Origin: Gammaproteobacteria bacterium AqS3
GTDB lineage: Bacteria; Pseudomonadota; Gammaproteobacteria; MEIF01; AqS3
Direction: 5' to 3'
DNA: 59,625 nucleotides
NCBI GenBank assembly: GCA_001750645.1
Contig: MEIF01000008.1
Location: forward strand, 1 to 59,625
The notes beneath the pieces are model-generated. The model did no database searches, had not been told where the DNA came from, and worked only from the letters and a program-made list of their open reading frames with translations. Position numbers and translations under genes: made by a program. How positions within the stretch are numbered: the stretch's first letter is position 1; each line of letters begins with the position of its first letter. Below are positions 18,222 through 27,456 of this stretch, in pieces.

Positions 18222-19046
18222 TCAGTCGCGGGTGAATTCGGGTTTGCGCTTTTCCTGGAAGGCCCTGACCCCCTCGGCGAAATTGGGGCTGTTGGCGCGG
18301 ATTCTCTGGGCGTCGGCCTCGGCCTGGAGCTGCTCGGCCAGGGTGTTTTCCGAGGCCGAGTCGATCAGCCTGCGGGTTGCGCGGAAGGCTCCGGTCGGGC
18401 TGGCGCCGCAGTGCCGGGCCAGCTCGACGGCCCTGTCCATCAGCTTGTCGTCGGCGACGCAGTCCCAGATCAGCCCCCAATCCAGCGCCTGGCGGGCGCC
18501 GAGCCGGCTGCCCAGCATCGCCAGCCCCAGGGCGCGCGAGCGTCCCAGCCGGCGGGGCAGGTTCCAGGTGCTGCTGACGTCGGGCACCAGCCCCAGGTTG
18601 GGGACAAACACCTGGATGAACTGCGCCGATTCGCCGGCGATGATGAGATCGCCCACCATGGCCAGCCCGGCTCCGCCGCCGGCGGCAATCCCGTTGACGG
18701 CGGTGATGACCGGCATGTCGAGATCGTAGAGGGCCAGCACCGCCGGGTTGAAGACCCGCATCATCGAGCTGCGGGTCCTGTCGCCGGGGGTGTCGCCCTC
18801 GCCCGGCACGCCGTCGACCAGATCGGCCCCGGCGCAGAAGCCCCGTCCGCTGCCGGTGAGGATCAGGGCGCGCGCCTCCCGATCCGCCGCCACCTCGGCG
18901 ACGGCCTCGATCAGGCCGTTCATCAGGGCGGGGTTCATGGCGTTGAGCTGCCCGGGGCGGTTGAGCCGGATGATGCGCACTGCATCAACCGCCTCCAGGA
19001 TGACCGCCGGCTCACCGGCGTCGTTGAGATGGGCGTTTGCGGTCAT
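18222..19046 (-). CDS. Enoyl-CoA hydratase/isomerase family protein
   Basis: Crotonase-fold enzyme, probably hydrating or isomerising enoyl-CoA in fatty- or aromatic-acid oxidation. 274 residues from ATG 19046, just after a GGAA element; the longer frame upstream is rejected because it runs across the divergent promoter. Oxyanion-hole segments are FCAGADL and AVNGIAAGGGAGLAM. The catalytic-Asp style segment NLGLVPDVSSTWNLPRRLG resembles PaaG-type enzymes more than classical hydratases with two Glu. Divergent from the fused hydratase/dehydrogenase at 19286. Confidence 0.88.
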   Translation of the reverse strand: MTANAHLNDAGEPAVILEAVDAVRIIRLNRPGQLNAMNPALMNGLIEAVAEVAADREARALILTGSGRGFCAGADLVDGVPGEGDTPGDRTRSSMMRVFNPAVLALYDLDMPVITAVNGIAAGGGAGLAMVGDLIIAGESAQFIQVFVPNLGLVPDVSSTWNLPRRLGRSRALGLAMLGSRLGARQALDWGLIWDCVADDKLMDRAVELARHCGASPTGAFRATRRLIDSASENTLAEQLQAEADAQRIRANSPNFAEGVRAFQEKRKPEFTRD

Positions 19047-19211
19047 TTCCGGAACCTCTGTGTCGGTGCAGAGCGGCGGCAGTTTAACCCACCGCCCGGC
19101 GCCGACATCCCCGGCGCCGAGGCCGCCCGACCGGCTTTCCGCCGTGCGGGAGTCCCGATTGAAACCCCAAAAACCGACGCAATGCGTCAGTCCGGCATTT
19201 TGGGGCGGGCG

Positions 19212-19217
19212 TATAAT
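19212..19217 (+). promoter_or_regulatory. -10 element (TATAAT) for the fused beta-oxidation gene
   Basis: A perfect TATAAT lies 69 bp upstream of the ATG at 19286, in the divergent intergenic region. The -35 region is not recognisable in this GC-rich stretch. Confidence 0.5.
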
Positions 19218-19285
19218 GCCGGCCGTCTGAGGGATCGCAGACCGTCCCAAGCACCACCAACAGCCAGCCGGCAGGGGGAACCGTT

Positions 19286-21391
19286 ATGTCCGAACTGAAA
19301 GGAACCGTCCACTATAAAACCGAGGGTGATGTCGCCGTTTTGGTGATAGACAACCCGCCAGTCAATCCACTCTCCTCCGGCGTTCGCCAGGGGCTTTACG
19401 ACCACATCAACACCGCCCTGGCGGACGATGCCGTCAGGGCCGTGCTGATCTACGGCGGCGGCGGGCGCGCCTTCATCGCCGGCGCTGACATCTCCGAATT
19501 CGGCGGGCCGTCCAAGGGGCCGAACCTGCTTGAGGTGCTCAACAAGATGGAGATGTGCGACAAGCCGGTGATCGCCGGCATCAACGGCACGGCCTTCGGC
19601 GGCGGGCTCGAGGTCGCCCTGTGCTGCCACTACCGCATCGCCCTGCCCAAGGCGCAAGTCGGGCTGCCCGAGGTCAAGCTGGGGCTGCTGCCGGGCGCCG
19701 GCGGGACGCAGCGGCTGCCGCGACTGGTCGGCGCCGAGGCCGCCCTGCAGTTCATCCTGACCGGCAATCCGATCCCGGCCGCCCAGGCGGTGCAGCTCGG
19801 CATCGTCGACGAACTCATCGACGGCGATGACATCGAGGCCGCCGGCCTGGCCTACGCGCGCCAGATCATCGACGCCGGCTCGAAGGTGCGCCGCATCCGC
19901 GACCTCACCGACAAGGTCAAGGCCGACGCCAACCGGCCCGAGATCTTCGAGCAGGCCGAGGCGCTGATCGCCAAGCGCATGGCCGGGCAGTTCGCCCCGA
20001 CGATGATCATCGAGTGCGTGCGCGCCGCCGTTGACAACGCCGACAACTTTGACGCCGGTGCCGAGGTCGAGGCCGCCAACTTCAGGCGCTGCCTCGAGCA
20101 CCCCCAGCGCGAGGCGCTGATCCACGTCTTCTTCGGCGACCGCGCCGTCGCCAAGATCCCCGGGCTGTCGAAGGACGCCGCGCCCAAGAAAGTCGCCAAG
20201 GCGGCGGTCATCGGCTGCGGGACCATGGGCGGCGGCATCAGCATGTGCTTTGCCAATGCGGGCATTCCGGTGACCGTGGTCGAGATGTCGCAGGAGAACC
20301 TCGAGCGCGGCATGAAGGTGATCGAGGGCAACTACGCCAGCCAGGTCAAGCGCGGCCGCATCAGCCAGGAGCAGATGGACCAGCGCATGGGGCTGATCAA
20401 CCCGAGCATCGACTGGGACCAGATCGCCGATGTCGACATGGTCATCGAGGCCGTCTACGAAAACCTCGACCTGAAGAAGGAGATCTTCGAGCGGCTCGAC
20501 GGGATCATCCGGGACGGCGCCACGCTGGCCTCCAACACCTCGGCGCTGGACATCGACTCCATCGCCTCGGCCACCAAGCGCCCGGGCGACGTCATCGGCA
20601 TGCACTTCTTCAGCCCGGCCAACGTGATGCGCCTGCTGGAGGTGGTGCGGGGCGGAGCCTCGAGCGATGTGACCATCAACACCGCCATGACCATGGGCAA
20701 GGTGCTGGGCAAGGTCGCCGTGCTGGCCGGCAACTGCCCCGGCTTCATCGGCAACCGCATGATTGCGCGCTACTCCAGGCAGAGCCAGGAACTCATCCTC
20801 GAGGGGGCGACGCCGTCGCAGATCGACCGCGTGATCCGCGATTTCGGCCTGCCGATGGGGCCCTTCCAGATGGCCGACCTGGTCGGGCTGGATCTGGGCT
20901 GGCGCGCCCGCAAGATGGCCGGCGGCTCCAACGACCCGATCCACCGCATCGGCGACGCCCTCTGCGATGACGGGCGCTACGGGCAGAAAAACCTCAAGGG
21001 CTACTACCTCTACAGGGAGGGCGACCGAACACCGCAGCGGGACGAGGAGGTCGAGCAGCTGATCCGCAAGATCTCGGCGGAGCTGGGCTATGAGCCGCGC
21101 GAGATCAGCGACGAGGAGATCCTCGAGCGCTGCATCTACGCACTGGTCAACGAGGGGGCGAAGATCCTCGAGGACGGCATGGCGCTGCGCTCGGTGGACA
21201 TCGACGTCGTCTACATCAACGGCTACGGCTTCCCGGCCTATCGGGGCGGGCCGATGTTCTACGCCAACCAGCAGGGGCTCGATCAGGTCCTGGCCGCGCT
21301 CGAGAAATACCACGCCGCCACCGGCAGCGATGCCTTCGCCCCGTCGGAGCGACTGAGGAAGCTGGTTGCAGAGGGCGGTCGGTTCGAATAG
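19286..21391 (+). CDS. Fused enoyl-CoA hydratase/3-hydroxyacyl-CoA dehydrogenase (FadJ/FadB-like)
   Basis: Bifunctional beta-oxidation enzyme. 701 residues: an N-terminal crotonase domain (1-~190) with both catalytic glutamates visible in GGGLEVAL and LPEVKLGLLPGAGGTQRLPR; a central NAD-binding fold starting KAAVIGCGTMGGGISMCFANAG (~304); the dehydrogenase catalytic segments MHFFSPANVMRLLEVV and NCPGFIGNR; and a C-terminal 3HCDH domain ending GYGFPAYRGGPMFY. The start ATG has GGGGGAA upstream. FadB/FadJ and peroxisomal-type MFPs share this layout, so I do not assign a symbol. No thiolase follows in the window. Confidence 0.93.
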   Translation: MSELKGTVHYKTEGDVAVLVIDNPPVNPLSSGVRQGLYDHINTALADDAVRAVLIYGGGGRAFIAGADISEFGGPSKGPNLLEVLNKMEMCDKPVIAGINGTAFGGGLEVALCCHYRIALPKAQVGLPEVKLGLLPGAGGTQRLPRLVGAEAALQFILTGNPIPAAQAVQLGIVDELIDGDDIEAAGLAYARQIIDAGSKVRRIRDLTDKVKADANRPEIFEQAEALIAKRMAGQFAPTMIIECVRAAVDNADNFDAGAEVEAANFRRCLEHPQREALIHVFFGDRAVAKIPGLSKDAAPKKVAKAAVIGCGTMGGGISMCFANAGIPVTVVEMSQENLERGMKVIEGNYASQVKRGRISQEQMDQRMGLINPSIDWDQIADVDMVIEAVYENLDLKKEIFERLDGIIRDGATLASNTSALDIDSIASATKRPGDVIGMHFFSPANVMRLLEVVRGGASSDVTINTAMTMGKVLGKVAVLAGNCPGFIGNRMIARYSRQSQELILEGATPSQIDRVIRDFGLPMGPFQMADLVGLDLGWRARKMAGGSNDPIHRIGDALCDDGRYGQKNLKGYYLYREGDRTPQRDEEVEQLIRKISAELGYEPREISDEEILERCIYALVNEGAKILEDGMALRSVDIDVVYINGYGFPAYRGGPMFYANQQGLDQVLAALEKYHAATGSDAFAPSERLRKLVAEGGRFE

Positions 21392-21464
21392 TTCGGCTGG
21401 TGCTCCGTGCCCCGAAAAGGGCCGCACCGGTCGCCTTCAACCATCATCAAAACACATCAAAACA

Positions 21465-23195
21465 ATGTCCGGCAAGCGATTAATCTTTAACCTGACCCCT
21501 GAGCGACAGGCCGCCCTCGTGGTGGACGGGCACTACCGCGTCCTCGATTCGCTGGAGATACACCACGACAGGGACACGGTGCTCAACCACATCTACCACG
21601 CCGAGGTGGTGCATTCGAGCCCCGGCAAGATCGACGTCGATCTGGGGGAGCAGGGCCGGGCACGGCTGATCAACCACAGCAGCATCACCCCGACGCCGAA
21701 GCCCGGCGAGCGCATTCTGGTGATGGGGCATCGGGACGCCCTGCGCCACAAGCTGCCCCTGGTCACGTCCCGCATCAAACTGCAGGGCTACTTCTTCCAC
21801 CTGCTGCACGACGGGGGCAGTCCGCCCTGCCGGTTCAACCTGCCGGAGCAGGTCGACGAAAAGGACTTTCAGCAGCTGCAAGACCTGATGCAGTCGCTCT
21901 ACGCCGCACACCCCATTCCGAACTACTCGCTGGTGGCCGACCCGCTGGCGCTCAGCCGTCTGCACGACGGCGACACGCTGGAACAGGACATCCTCCAGCT
22001 GAGGGAGCTCTGGGCCGAGATCGACAGCCGGTGCAGGGGCTCCGCTTCGAACGGGGACTCTGACGCCAGGGTATACGCCCACACCGACGCCGAGCGGCTG
22101 CGCGACTGGATGGCGCCGCATATCTCGGACATCAAGTCCGCCTCGTCCAGCGATGCGCGCCTGAAGGAAACCGCCTTCAAAATCTACAGGAAGCAGGTTC
22201 CCAGCGGAACCGAAAAAATCTCCGAGTGGGACGCCCCCTTCAGCGAAACCGACCGGCGGCTGTTCGACAGAAACCGCAGGACGGGCAACCGGTTTGATCT
22301 GGGGGATGACATCTATCTGTGCTGGCGGCTGACCGAGGCGTTCGTGGTGATCAACGTCGAGTACGAAGGCCCGGAAAATCCGAAGGACCTGCCCGCCAAA
22401 AAGCTGCTGGCGATCAACATCAAGGCCTGCGAGTCCCTTGTGCATCTGCTGCGCAGCGAAAACCTCGGCGGCATCGTGGTCCTGTGCTTCCTGCCGATGG
22501 ACGGCAAGAACGTCCACGACCGCCTCGAAAAAAAGATCAAGCGGGAACTCCAGCTGCAGCCGGCCGGCAACAAGCACACAGAGGAGTACTACTCAAAGAG
22601 CATCAAGGGCATTCGCACCGACGGGCGCGCCGATCCCAGGTTCAGCCTGTTCATGATGACCTACCCCAAGCACGGACGCTCAAACCTTGAGAAGAGCGGG
22701 ATGCGCTGCAAGGACTGCCTCGGCACCGGCTTTGTCGAGACCCCGCTGCGCCGCCTGAATCACGCCCTCGGTGACGGGATATCGGTCACCGTCAATCAGG
22801 TGGACTACCTGACCGCAGTCGATGTCAACGCCGGGCTGGGCCGCCGCAAGGAGGACAACGCCCACATCGCGATGCGCGCCAACCGGGCGGTGGTCAAGGG
22901 CATCCGGGACGGAATGGTGGGGGAGCTGAAGCTGTCCGGGGTCATCATCGTCGACTTCATCAACCTGGAGGAGGAGAGCCAGCGCTATCTGCTGCAGCAG
23001 GAGATGGCGCAGGCTCTGCAGCTGGGCAAGGATCCCGACGAGATGGGCTACTACTCCGGCCCCAATGAAGCCTGCACCGACGGCATCGTCAACCCCGTCA
23101 CCGGCACCTATACCTTCGCCTACGGCGAGGACGGCGAATACCCGGACAAGCCCAGGGACTGCCCGGCCTGCAACGGCAGCGGCTGGACGCGCTAG
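21465..23195 (+). CDS. RNase E/G-family protein with duplicated catalytic half
   Basis: 576 residues from ATG 21465. The N-terminal part follows RNase E/G: RQAALVVDG, an S1-like strand set with HIYHAEVVHSSPGKIDVDLGE, and LPLVTSRIKLQGYF. At the usual catalytic place the motifs are decayed: RLTEAFVVINVEY (Asn297 for the metal-binding Asp) and LGGIVVLCFLPM (Cys341 for the second Asp), then a Zn-link-like CKDC (415-418). After this a second DNase-I-like half follows with intact motifs, YLTAVDVNAG (Asp453) and SGVIIVDFIN (Asp497), and a second CPAC (566-569). RNA cleavage is therefore plausible through the second half. Not canonical rne or rng; a paralogue is expected elsewhere. Spaced 73 bp after the beta-oxidation gene. 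Confidence 0.8.
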   Translation: MSGKRLIFNLTPERQAALVVDGHYRVLDSLEIHHDRDTVLNHIYHAEVVHSSPGKIDVDLGEQGRARLINHSSITPTPKPGERILVMGHRDALRHKLPLVTSRIKLQGYFFHLLHDGGSPPCRFNLPEQVDEKDFQQLQDLMQSLYAAHPIPNYSLVADPLALSRLHDGDTLEQDILQLRELWAEIDSRCRGSASNGDSDARVYAHTDAERLRDWMAPHISDIKSASSSDARLKETAFKIYRKQVPSGTEKISEWDAPFSETDRRLFDRNRRTGNRFDLGDDIYLCWRLTEAFVVINVEYEGPENPKDLPAKKLLAINIKACESLVHLLRSENLGGIVVLCFLPMDGKNVHDRLEKKIKRELQLQPAGNKHTEEYYSKSIKGIRTDGRADPRFSLFMMTYPKHGRSNLEKSGMRCKDCLGTGFVETPLRRLNHALGDGISVTVNQVDYLTAVDVNAGLGRRKEDNAHIAMRANRAVVKGIRDGMVGELKLSGVIIVDFINLEEESQRYLLQQEMAQALQLGKDPDEMGYYSGPNEACTDGIVNPVTGTYTFAYGEDGEYPDKPRDCPACNGSGWTR

Positions 23196-23289
23196 CGGCG
23201 CTCAGGGGACGCCTCCCCGACACCCCCGACACCCCCGCCGCTGAGTGCGCCGGTGCGCCAGGCTCCCGGGGCGCCGCAGACCCCCTACC

Positions 23290-23295
23290 TATAAT
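23290..23295 (+). promoter_or_regulatory. -10 element (TATAAT) upstream of mrcA
   Basis: A perfect TATAAT in an otherwise C/G-rich gap, 37 bp upstream of the mrcA ATG. No recognisable -35. Confidence 0.45.
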
Positions 23296-23331
23296 GCGAC
23301 CCCTCCCGGGCGGCGGCTGCACTCCGGAGAC

Positions 23332-25956
23332 ATGTTCCGCAAGCTGTTCAAGTGGTTTCTGGCGCTGGGATTCATGGGCGGCGGCCTGGCGGGCGTGCTG
23401 CTGTCGGGCGCCGCGCTCTACTTCCACCCCGGACTGCCCTCGGTCGACGTGCTGCGCACCGCGCAGCTGCAGATTCCGCTGCGGATCTACACCCGGGACG
23501 GGCTGCTGATCGGCAGCTTCGGCGAGAAGCGCCGGCGCGAGCTGACCTACAGGGAAATCCCGCCGCAGTTCGTCGAGGCGCTGCTGTCCGCCGAGGACGA
23601 CCGCTTTCTGCAGCACTTCGGGGTCGATCTCCTCGGGCTGATGCGCGCCTCCTACGAGCTGGCCCGCTTCGGGCGCATCCGCAGCGGCGGCAGCACCATC
23701 ACCATGCAGGTGGCGCGCAATTACCTGCTGACGCGCGAGCGCTCATTCGCCCGCAAGTTCCGCGAGATTCTGCTGTCGCTGAAGATCGAGACCGAGTTGA
23801 CCAAGGAGCAGATCCTGGAGCTCTACGTCAACCAGATCTTTCTGGGGCACAGGGCCTACGGCATCGCCTCCGGAGCCGAGGTCTACTACGGCAGGGACAT
23901 CTCCGAGCTGCCGCTCGAGCAGCTGGCCATGCTGGCGGGGCTGCCCAAGGCGCCCTCGGCGGTCAACCCGATCACCAACCCCGAGCGCGCCAAGATCCGG
24001 CGCGACTGGATCCTCAAACGCATGCACCTGCTGGGCTTCATCAGCGAGCGGCAGATGCGCCGGGCGCGCAACACCTCCGTGGTGGCGCGCTACCACCGAC
24101 CGCGCACCGAGGTGGAGGCCTCCCACACCGCCGAGCAGGTGCGCCAGCAGGTTCTCGGCCTGATCAGCACCAGCGCCTACACCGACGGCTATGCGGTCTA
24201 CACGACGCTCGACAGCCGGATGCAGGAGGCCGCCGTCGAAGCCGTGGCGAGCGGCCTGAACGACTACGACCGCCGGCACGGCCTGCGCGAGCTGCCCAAC
24301 CACCTGGATCAGCTCTCGCCCGAGATCATCGAATATCTGCTGCCCGGGGACGTCCTCCAGACCCTGGCGCCGGTCGAGTGGCCCGGGGGCGAGGACGAGG
24401 CGGCTGAGGTCGAGGCGGCCGAAATCCTCCCCTTCCTGGCGGGGCCGAGGCCGCTCGATGAGGAGCTTGACGAGGAGCTCGATGATGACGCCCCCGAGGG
24501 TCTGAACGCCCTGGTCGATCTGCTCTATTCCCAGCCCGTGCCCCGGGATGTCGAGCCCGCCCTGCTGCTGGGGATTGACGTCCAGGGTCAGCTGGTGCAC
24601 CTGATGCTGCCCGACAGGAGCACGGCGCTGCTGAAATGGGATGCGGAGCGCTATGCCTGGGCCAAGCCCGCACAGGACATCAACACGCTGGGGCCGCAGC
24701 CGCAGCACTTCGCCGACATGCTCAGGGTCGGCGACCTGATCGAAGTGCAGCGGGGCGGCGACGGCGAGTGGTCGCTGGTGCAGACCCCCGAGGCGCAGGC
24801 GGCGCTGGTCTCGCTGGACTCCCGCAACGGCGCCATCCGGGCGCTGGTCGGCGGCCTGGACTACAGCCGCAGCAGCTACAACCGCGTCTACCAGGCCCGC
24901 CCCCAGATGGGCTCGAACATCAAGCCCTTCATCTACTCGGCCGCCCTGGCGCGGGGCTTCACCGCCGCCAGCGTCATCAACGACGCCCCGGTGGTGTTCA
25001 AGGACGACGCCCTTGAGAAGCTCTGGCGCCCGGTGAATTCCAGCGGCGTGTTCCACGGCCCGACGCGCCTGCGGGAGGCGCTGCTGAACTCGCGCAACCT
25101 GGTCTCGGTGCGCCTGCTGCGCGAGATCGGCATTCCCTACGCGGTCAAGTTTCTCGACAATTTCGGCATCGACACCCGCGACATCCCGCGCAACCTGTCC
25201 GTGGCGCTGGGCTCATCGGGAGCCAGCCCGCTGGAAATGGCGCGCGGCTATGCGGTGTTTGCCAATGGCGGGCACCTGGTCAACCCGCACCTGATCGAGC
25301 GCATCGAGGATCTCAGCGGGCGCATCGTCTGGCAGCCGCTGCCGGTGACGGCCTGTGCGGATGACTGTCCGGACGAGGAGGCCGGGCAGCCCGACTTTGC
25401 CGGCGCCCCGGGCATCGACGGCGAGCCCCTGCCGCTGCCCGGGCAGCAGCCGCCGCCCGCCCCGCGCGTGCTGGACGGGCGCATCGCCTACATCCTCTGG
25501 GATTTCCTCCACGACGCCGTGCAGCGGGGCACGGCGCGCCGGGCGCGCTCGCTCGAGCGCCAGGACATCGCCGGCAAGACGGCGACCACCAACGACGCCA
25601 CCGACACCTGGTTCACCGGCTTCAACCCCAAGCTGGTCACGACCGTGTGGATGGGGCACGACACCCCGCGCACCCTGGGCAGCAATGAGTGGGGCAACAC
25701 CACCTCGCTGCCGATCTGGATGGACTACACCGCCAAGGCCCTCGAGAACATGCCCGACGAGCCCCCCGATCAGCCCCCCGACCTGGTGCGCCTGCGCATC
25801 GACGCCGCCACCGGAAAGCGCGCCGTCGCCGGAGACAGGAACGTGCGCCTGGAGTGGTTCCGCTCCGAATACGCCCCCGCCGCCGAGGAGCCGGGCCGCG
25901 AGTTTGCGGGCGGGCGGCGCATGACCCTGGAGGACCTGTTCGAGTCGCTGGAATAG
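23332..25956 (+). CDS. mrcA: PBP1A, bifunctional peptidoglycan synthase
   Basis: Class A penicillin-binding protein that polymerises and cross-links glycan in the periplasm. 874 residues from ATG 23332 (CGGAG just upstream). One membrane helix (~8-32). The GT51 domain has SAEDDRFLQHFGVD, GGSTITMQVARN and EILELYVNQIFLGHRAYGI. An OB-like/ODD insertion rich in acidic residues (~355-420) follows, then the transpeptidase domain with S528-N-I-K (MGSNIKPF) and SRN. The third motif, normally KTG(T), reads K749-T-A751-T (AGKTATTND), an unusual Gly-to-Ala change. Residues ~680-720 are proline-rich. The stop is 45 bp from the convergent cysQ. Confidence 0.94.
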   Translation: MFRKLFKWFLALGFMGGGLAGVLLSGAALYFHPGLPSVDVLRTAQLQIPLRIYTRDGLLIGSFGEKRRRELTYREIPPQFVEALLSAEDDRFLQHFGVDLLGLMRASYELARFGRIRSGGSTITMQVARNYLLTRERSFARKFREILLSLKIETELTKEQILELYVNQIFLGHRAYGIASGAEVYYGRDISELPLEQLAMLAGLPKAPSAVNPITNPERAKIRRDWILKRMHLLGFISERQMRRARNTSVVARYHRPRTEVEASHTAEQVRQQVLGLISTSAYTDGYAVYTTLDSRMQEAAVEAVASGLNDYDRRHGLRELPNHLDQLSPEIIEYLLPGDVLQTLAPVEWPGGEDEAAEVEAAEILPFLAGPRPLDEELDEELDDDAPEGLNALVDLLYSQPVPRDVEPALLLGIDVQGQLVHLMLPDRSTALLKWDAERYAWAKPAQDINTLGPQPQHFADMLRVGDLIEVQRGGDGEWSLVQTPEAQAALVSLDSRNGAIRALVGGLDYSRSSYNRVYQARPQMGSNIKPFIYSAALARGFTAASVINDAPVVFKDDALEKLWRPVNSSGVFHGPTRLREALLNSRNLVSVRLLREIGIPYAVKFLDNFGIDTRDIPRNLSVALGSSGASPLEMARGYAVFANGGHLVNPHLIERIEDLSGRIVWQPLPVTACADDCPDEEAGQPDFAGAPGIDGEPLPLPGQQPPPAPRVLDGRIAYILWDFLHDAVQRGTARRARSLERQDIAGKTATTNDATDTWFTGFNPKLVTTVWMGHDTPRTLGSNEWGNTTSLPIWMDYTAKALENMPDEPPDQPPDLVRLRIDAATGKRAVAGDRNVRLEWFRSEYAPAAEEPGREFAGGRRMTLEDLFESLE

Positions 25957-26001
25957 CGCTCGCCCGGGCGGACGATGCACCGGGCGGATCGACCGCGGTG
26001 T

Positions 26002-26808
26002 TCAGCCCTCGGCGTTCAGCAGCCGAATCCAGGGCGCCGGATCGCCGCTGAAGGCCGCAAAGGAGTCGTTCAGCGTGGCGTCCGAGTAGCGCACGGGTTC
26101 GCCGTCGGCGCCGATGAGACCGCCGCCGATGCCCTCGACGATGGCGTGACCGGCGGCGATGTCCCAGGTGTGCGTCGGTCCGAGGCGGGGATAGGCGTCG
26201 GCCCGGCCGCAGCCGATCAGGGCGAACTTGAGGGCGCTGCTGCGAGGCTCAAGGTCAAAGCCGGCGCCGTCCAGGCAGCTCTCCAGGGCGCCCGCAATCC
26301 GGTCCTGCTCGGTCTGCTGGCGGCTGGTCAGCACCCGCAGACGGTCCCGGGGAGGCGGCGCCTGCACCGGAGCGACGCCGCCGTCCGGGGAAAAAGTGAA
26401 TGCACCGAAGCCGGCGCCGCCCTCGACGCCAAAGCCCAGATGCGGCGACAGCAGCCAGCCGTAGACCGGGGCGCCGCCGTCGATCAGGGCAATGTTGATG
26501 CAGTATTCATCGGAGCGCTCGAGAAATGCGCTGGTGCCGTCGAGCGGGTCAACGAGCCAGCAGGTGTCGCCCACCGCCGCCCCCGGATCGCCCTCCTCGG
26601 ACAGCACCGGGGCCACGCCGAGACCGTCCAGCCGCCCCGAGATCAGCTCGTGCGAGGCGCGATCGGCGCGCGTCACCGGCGAGCCGTCGGATTTGCGCTC
26701 GGCATCGGGTGCCGCCGCCAGCGCCTCGATCTGCCCCAGGGCCTCAAACAGCAGCGCGCGCACTTCAGCGCCGATGCGCCCGAGCGCCTCGCCCCATGCG
26801 CGGCTCAC
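26002..26808 (-). CDS. cysQ: CysQ-like 3'(2'),5'-bisphosphate nucleotidase
   Basis: Inositol-monophosphatase-fold enzyme that removes the 3' phosphate of PAP(S), a by-product of sulfate assimilation. 268 residues from GTG 26808, overlapping the glycosylase stop by 4 bp (GTGA). Metal-binding motifs are LSEEGDP, WLVDPLDGTSAF and HTWDIAAGHAIV. The ERSDEYCINIALIDGGAPVYG stretch is typical of CysQ rather than SuhB. A role in PAP turnover is inferred from family resemblance. Confidence 0.87.
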   Translation of the reverse strand: MSRAWGEALGRIGAEVRALLFEALGQIEALAAAPDAERKSDGSPVTRADRASHELISGRLDGLGVAPVLSEEGDPGAAVGDTCWLVDPLDGTSAFLERSDEYCINIALIDGGAPVYGWLLSPHLGFGVEGGAGFGAFTFSPDGGVAPVQAPPPRDRLRVLTSRQQTEQDRIAGALESCLDGAGFDLEPRSSALKFALIGCGRADAYPRLGPTHTWDIAAGHAIVEGIGGGLIGADGEPVRYSDATLNDSFAAFSGDPAPWIRLLNAEG

Positions 26809-27455
26809 GCCGTGCCCCTGAGGTTGCGGTAGTGCTGCCAGAGCAGGCGCGCGGCGACCGAGCGCCAGGGGGACCATGCCAGTGCGATCTCGTCCAGCTG
26901 GCGGGCGTCGGGCCTGTCGGGCAGGTTCTTGATGTCCTGGACGGCCGCCTGCAGGGCGAGGTCGCCCGAGGCCATGACATCGCAGCGGCGCAGGTGCCCC
27001 AGCAGGTAGATGTCGGCGCTCCAGCGGCCGATGCCCTTGATGCCGCAGAGCCGCTCGCGCACGGCGTCGTCCTCCAGCCCGGGCAGCGCATCGAGGTCCA
27101 GGACATCTGCGGCGACCGCCTCGGCGAGGCCATGGCAGTAGCCGGCCTTCTGCCCGCTCAGCGAAAACCGGCGCAGCTGCTCGGGACTGAAGCGCAGAAA
27201 GTTCTCGGGCGTGAACTCGCCGACCCCCTCCCGCAGGCTCCTGATCATGCTCTGGCCGGCGGCGACCGAGACCTGCTGCTCGACGATGATGTGGATCAGG
27301 CCGGCAAAGCCGTCCGGGCGCGAGCGGGGCGGCGGCAGCTCGACCTCGAGCCGGGTCAGCTCGCGCAGGTCGGGGTCCGCGCGCGCCAAATCCGCCAGGG
27401 CCTCGGGCAGCTTGGCGCGCGTCAGCCTCGGTATCCTGCGTCGGCTCTGTGCCAC
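26805..27455 (-). CDS. DNA-3-methyladenine glycosylase II-like (HhH-GPD)
   Basis: Base-excision repair glycosylase for alkylated purines. 216 residues, start GTG one base after the upstream stop. The helix-hairpin-helix LCGIKGIGRWSADIYLL (~140-156) is followed by the glycine/aspartate region with the catalytic Asp in VMASGDLALQ. It lacks the N-terminal AlkA extension and the regulatory Ada part, so it is a short AlkA/MAG-type enzyme. Encoded between cysQ and a cytochrome-oxidase-associated membrane protein with tight spacing, hence probably one transcript. Confidence 0.88.
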   Translation of the reverse strand: MAQSRRRIPRLTRAKLPEALADLARADPDLRELTRLEVELPPPRSRPDGFAGLIHIIVEQQVSVAAGQSMIRSLREGVGEFTPENFLRFSPEQLRRFSLSGQKAGYCHGLAEAVAADVLDLDALPGLEDDAVRERLCGIKGIGRWSADIYLLGHLRRCDVMASGDLALQAAVQDIKNLPDRPDARQLDEIALAWSPWRSVAARLLWQHYRNLRGTA

Positions 27456-27456
27456 C

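Noticed and set aside
18203-18235. GAGAC/GTCTC inverted repeat between dsbD and the hydratase
   Set aside because: Short stem with no T tract; could be a weak bidirectional terminator but not supported enough.
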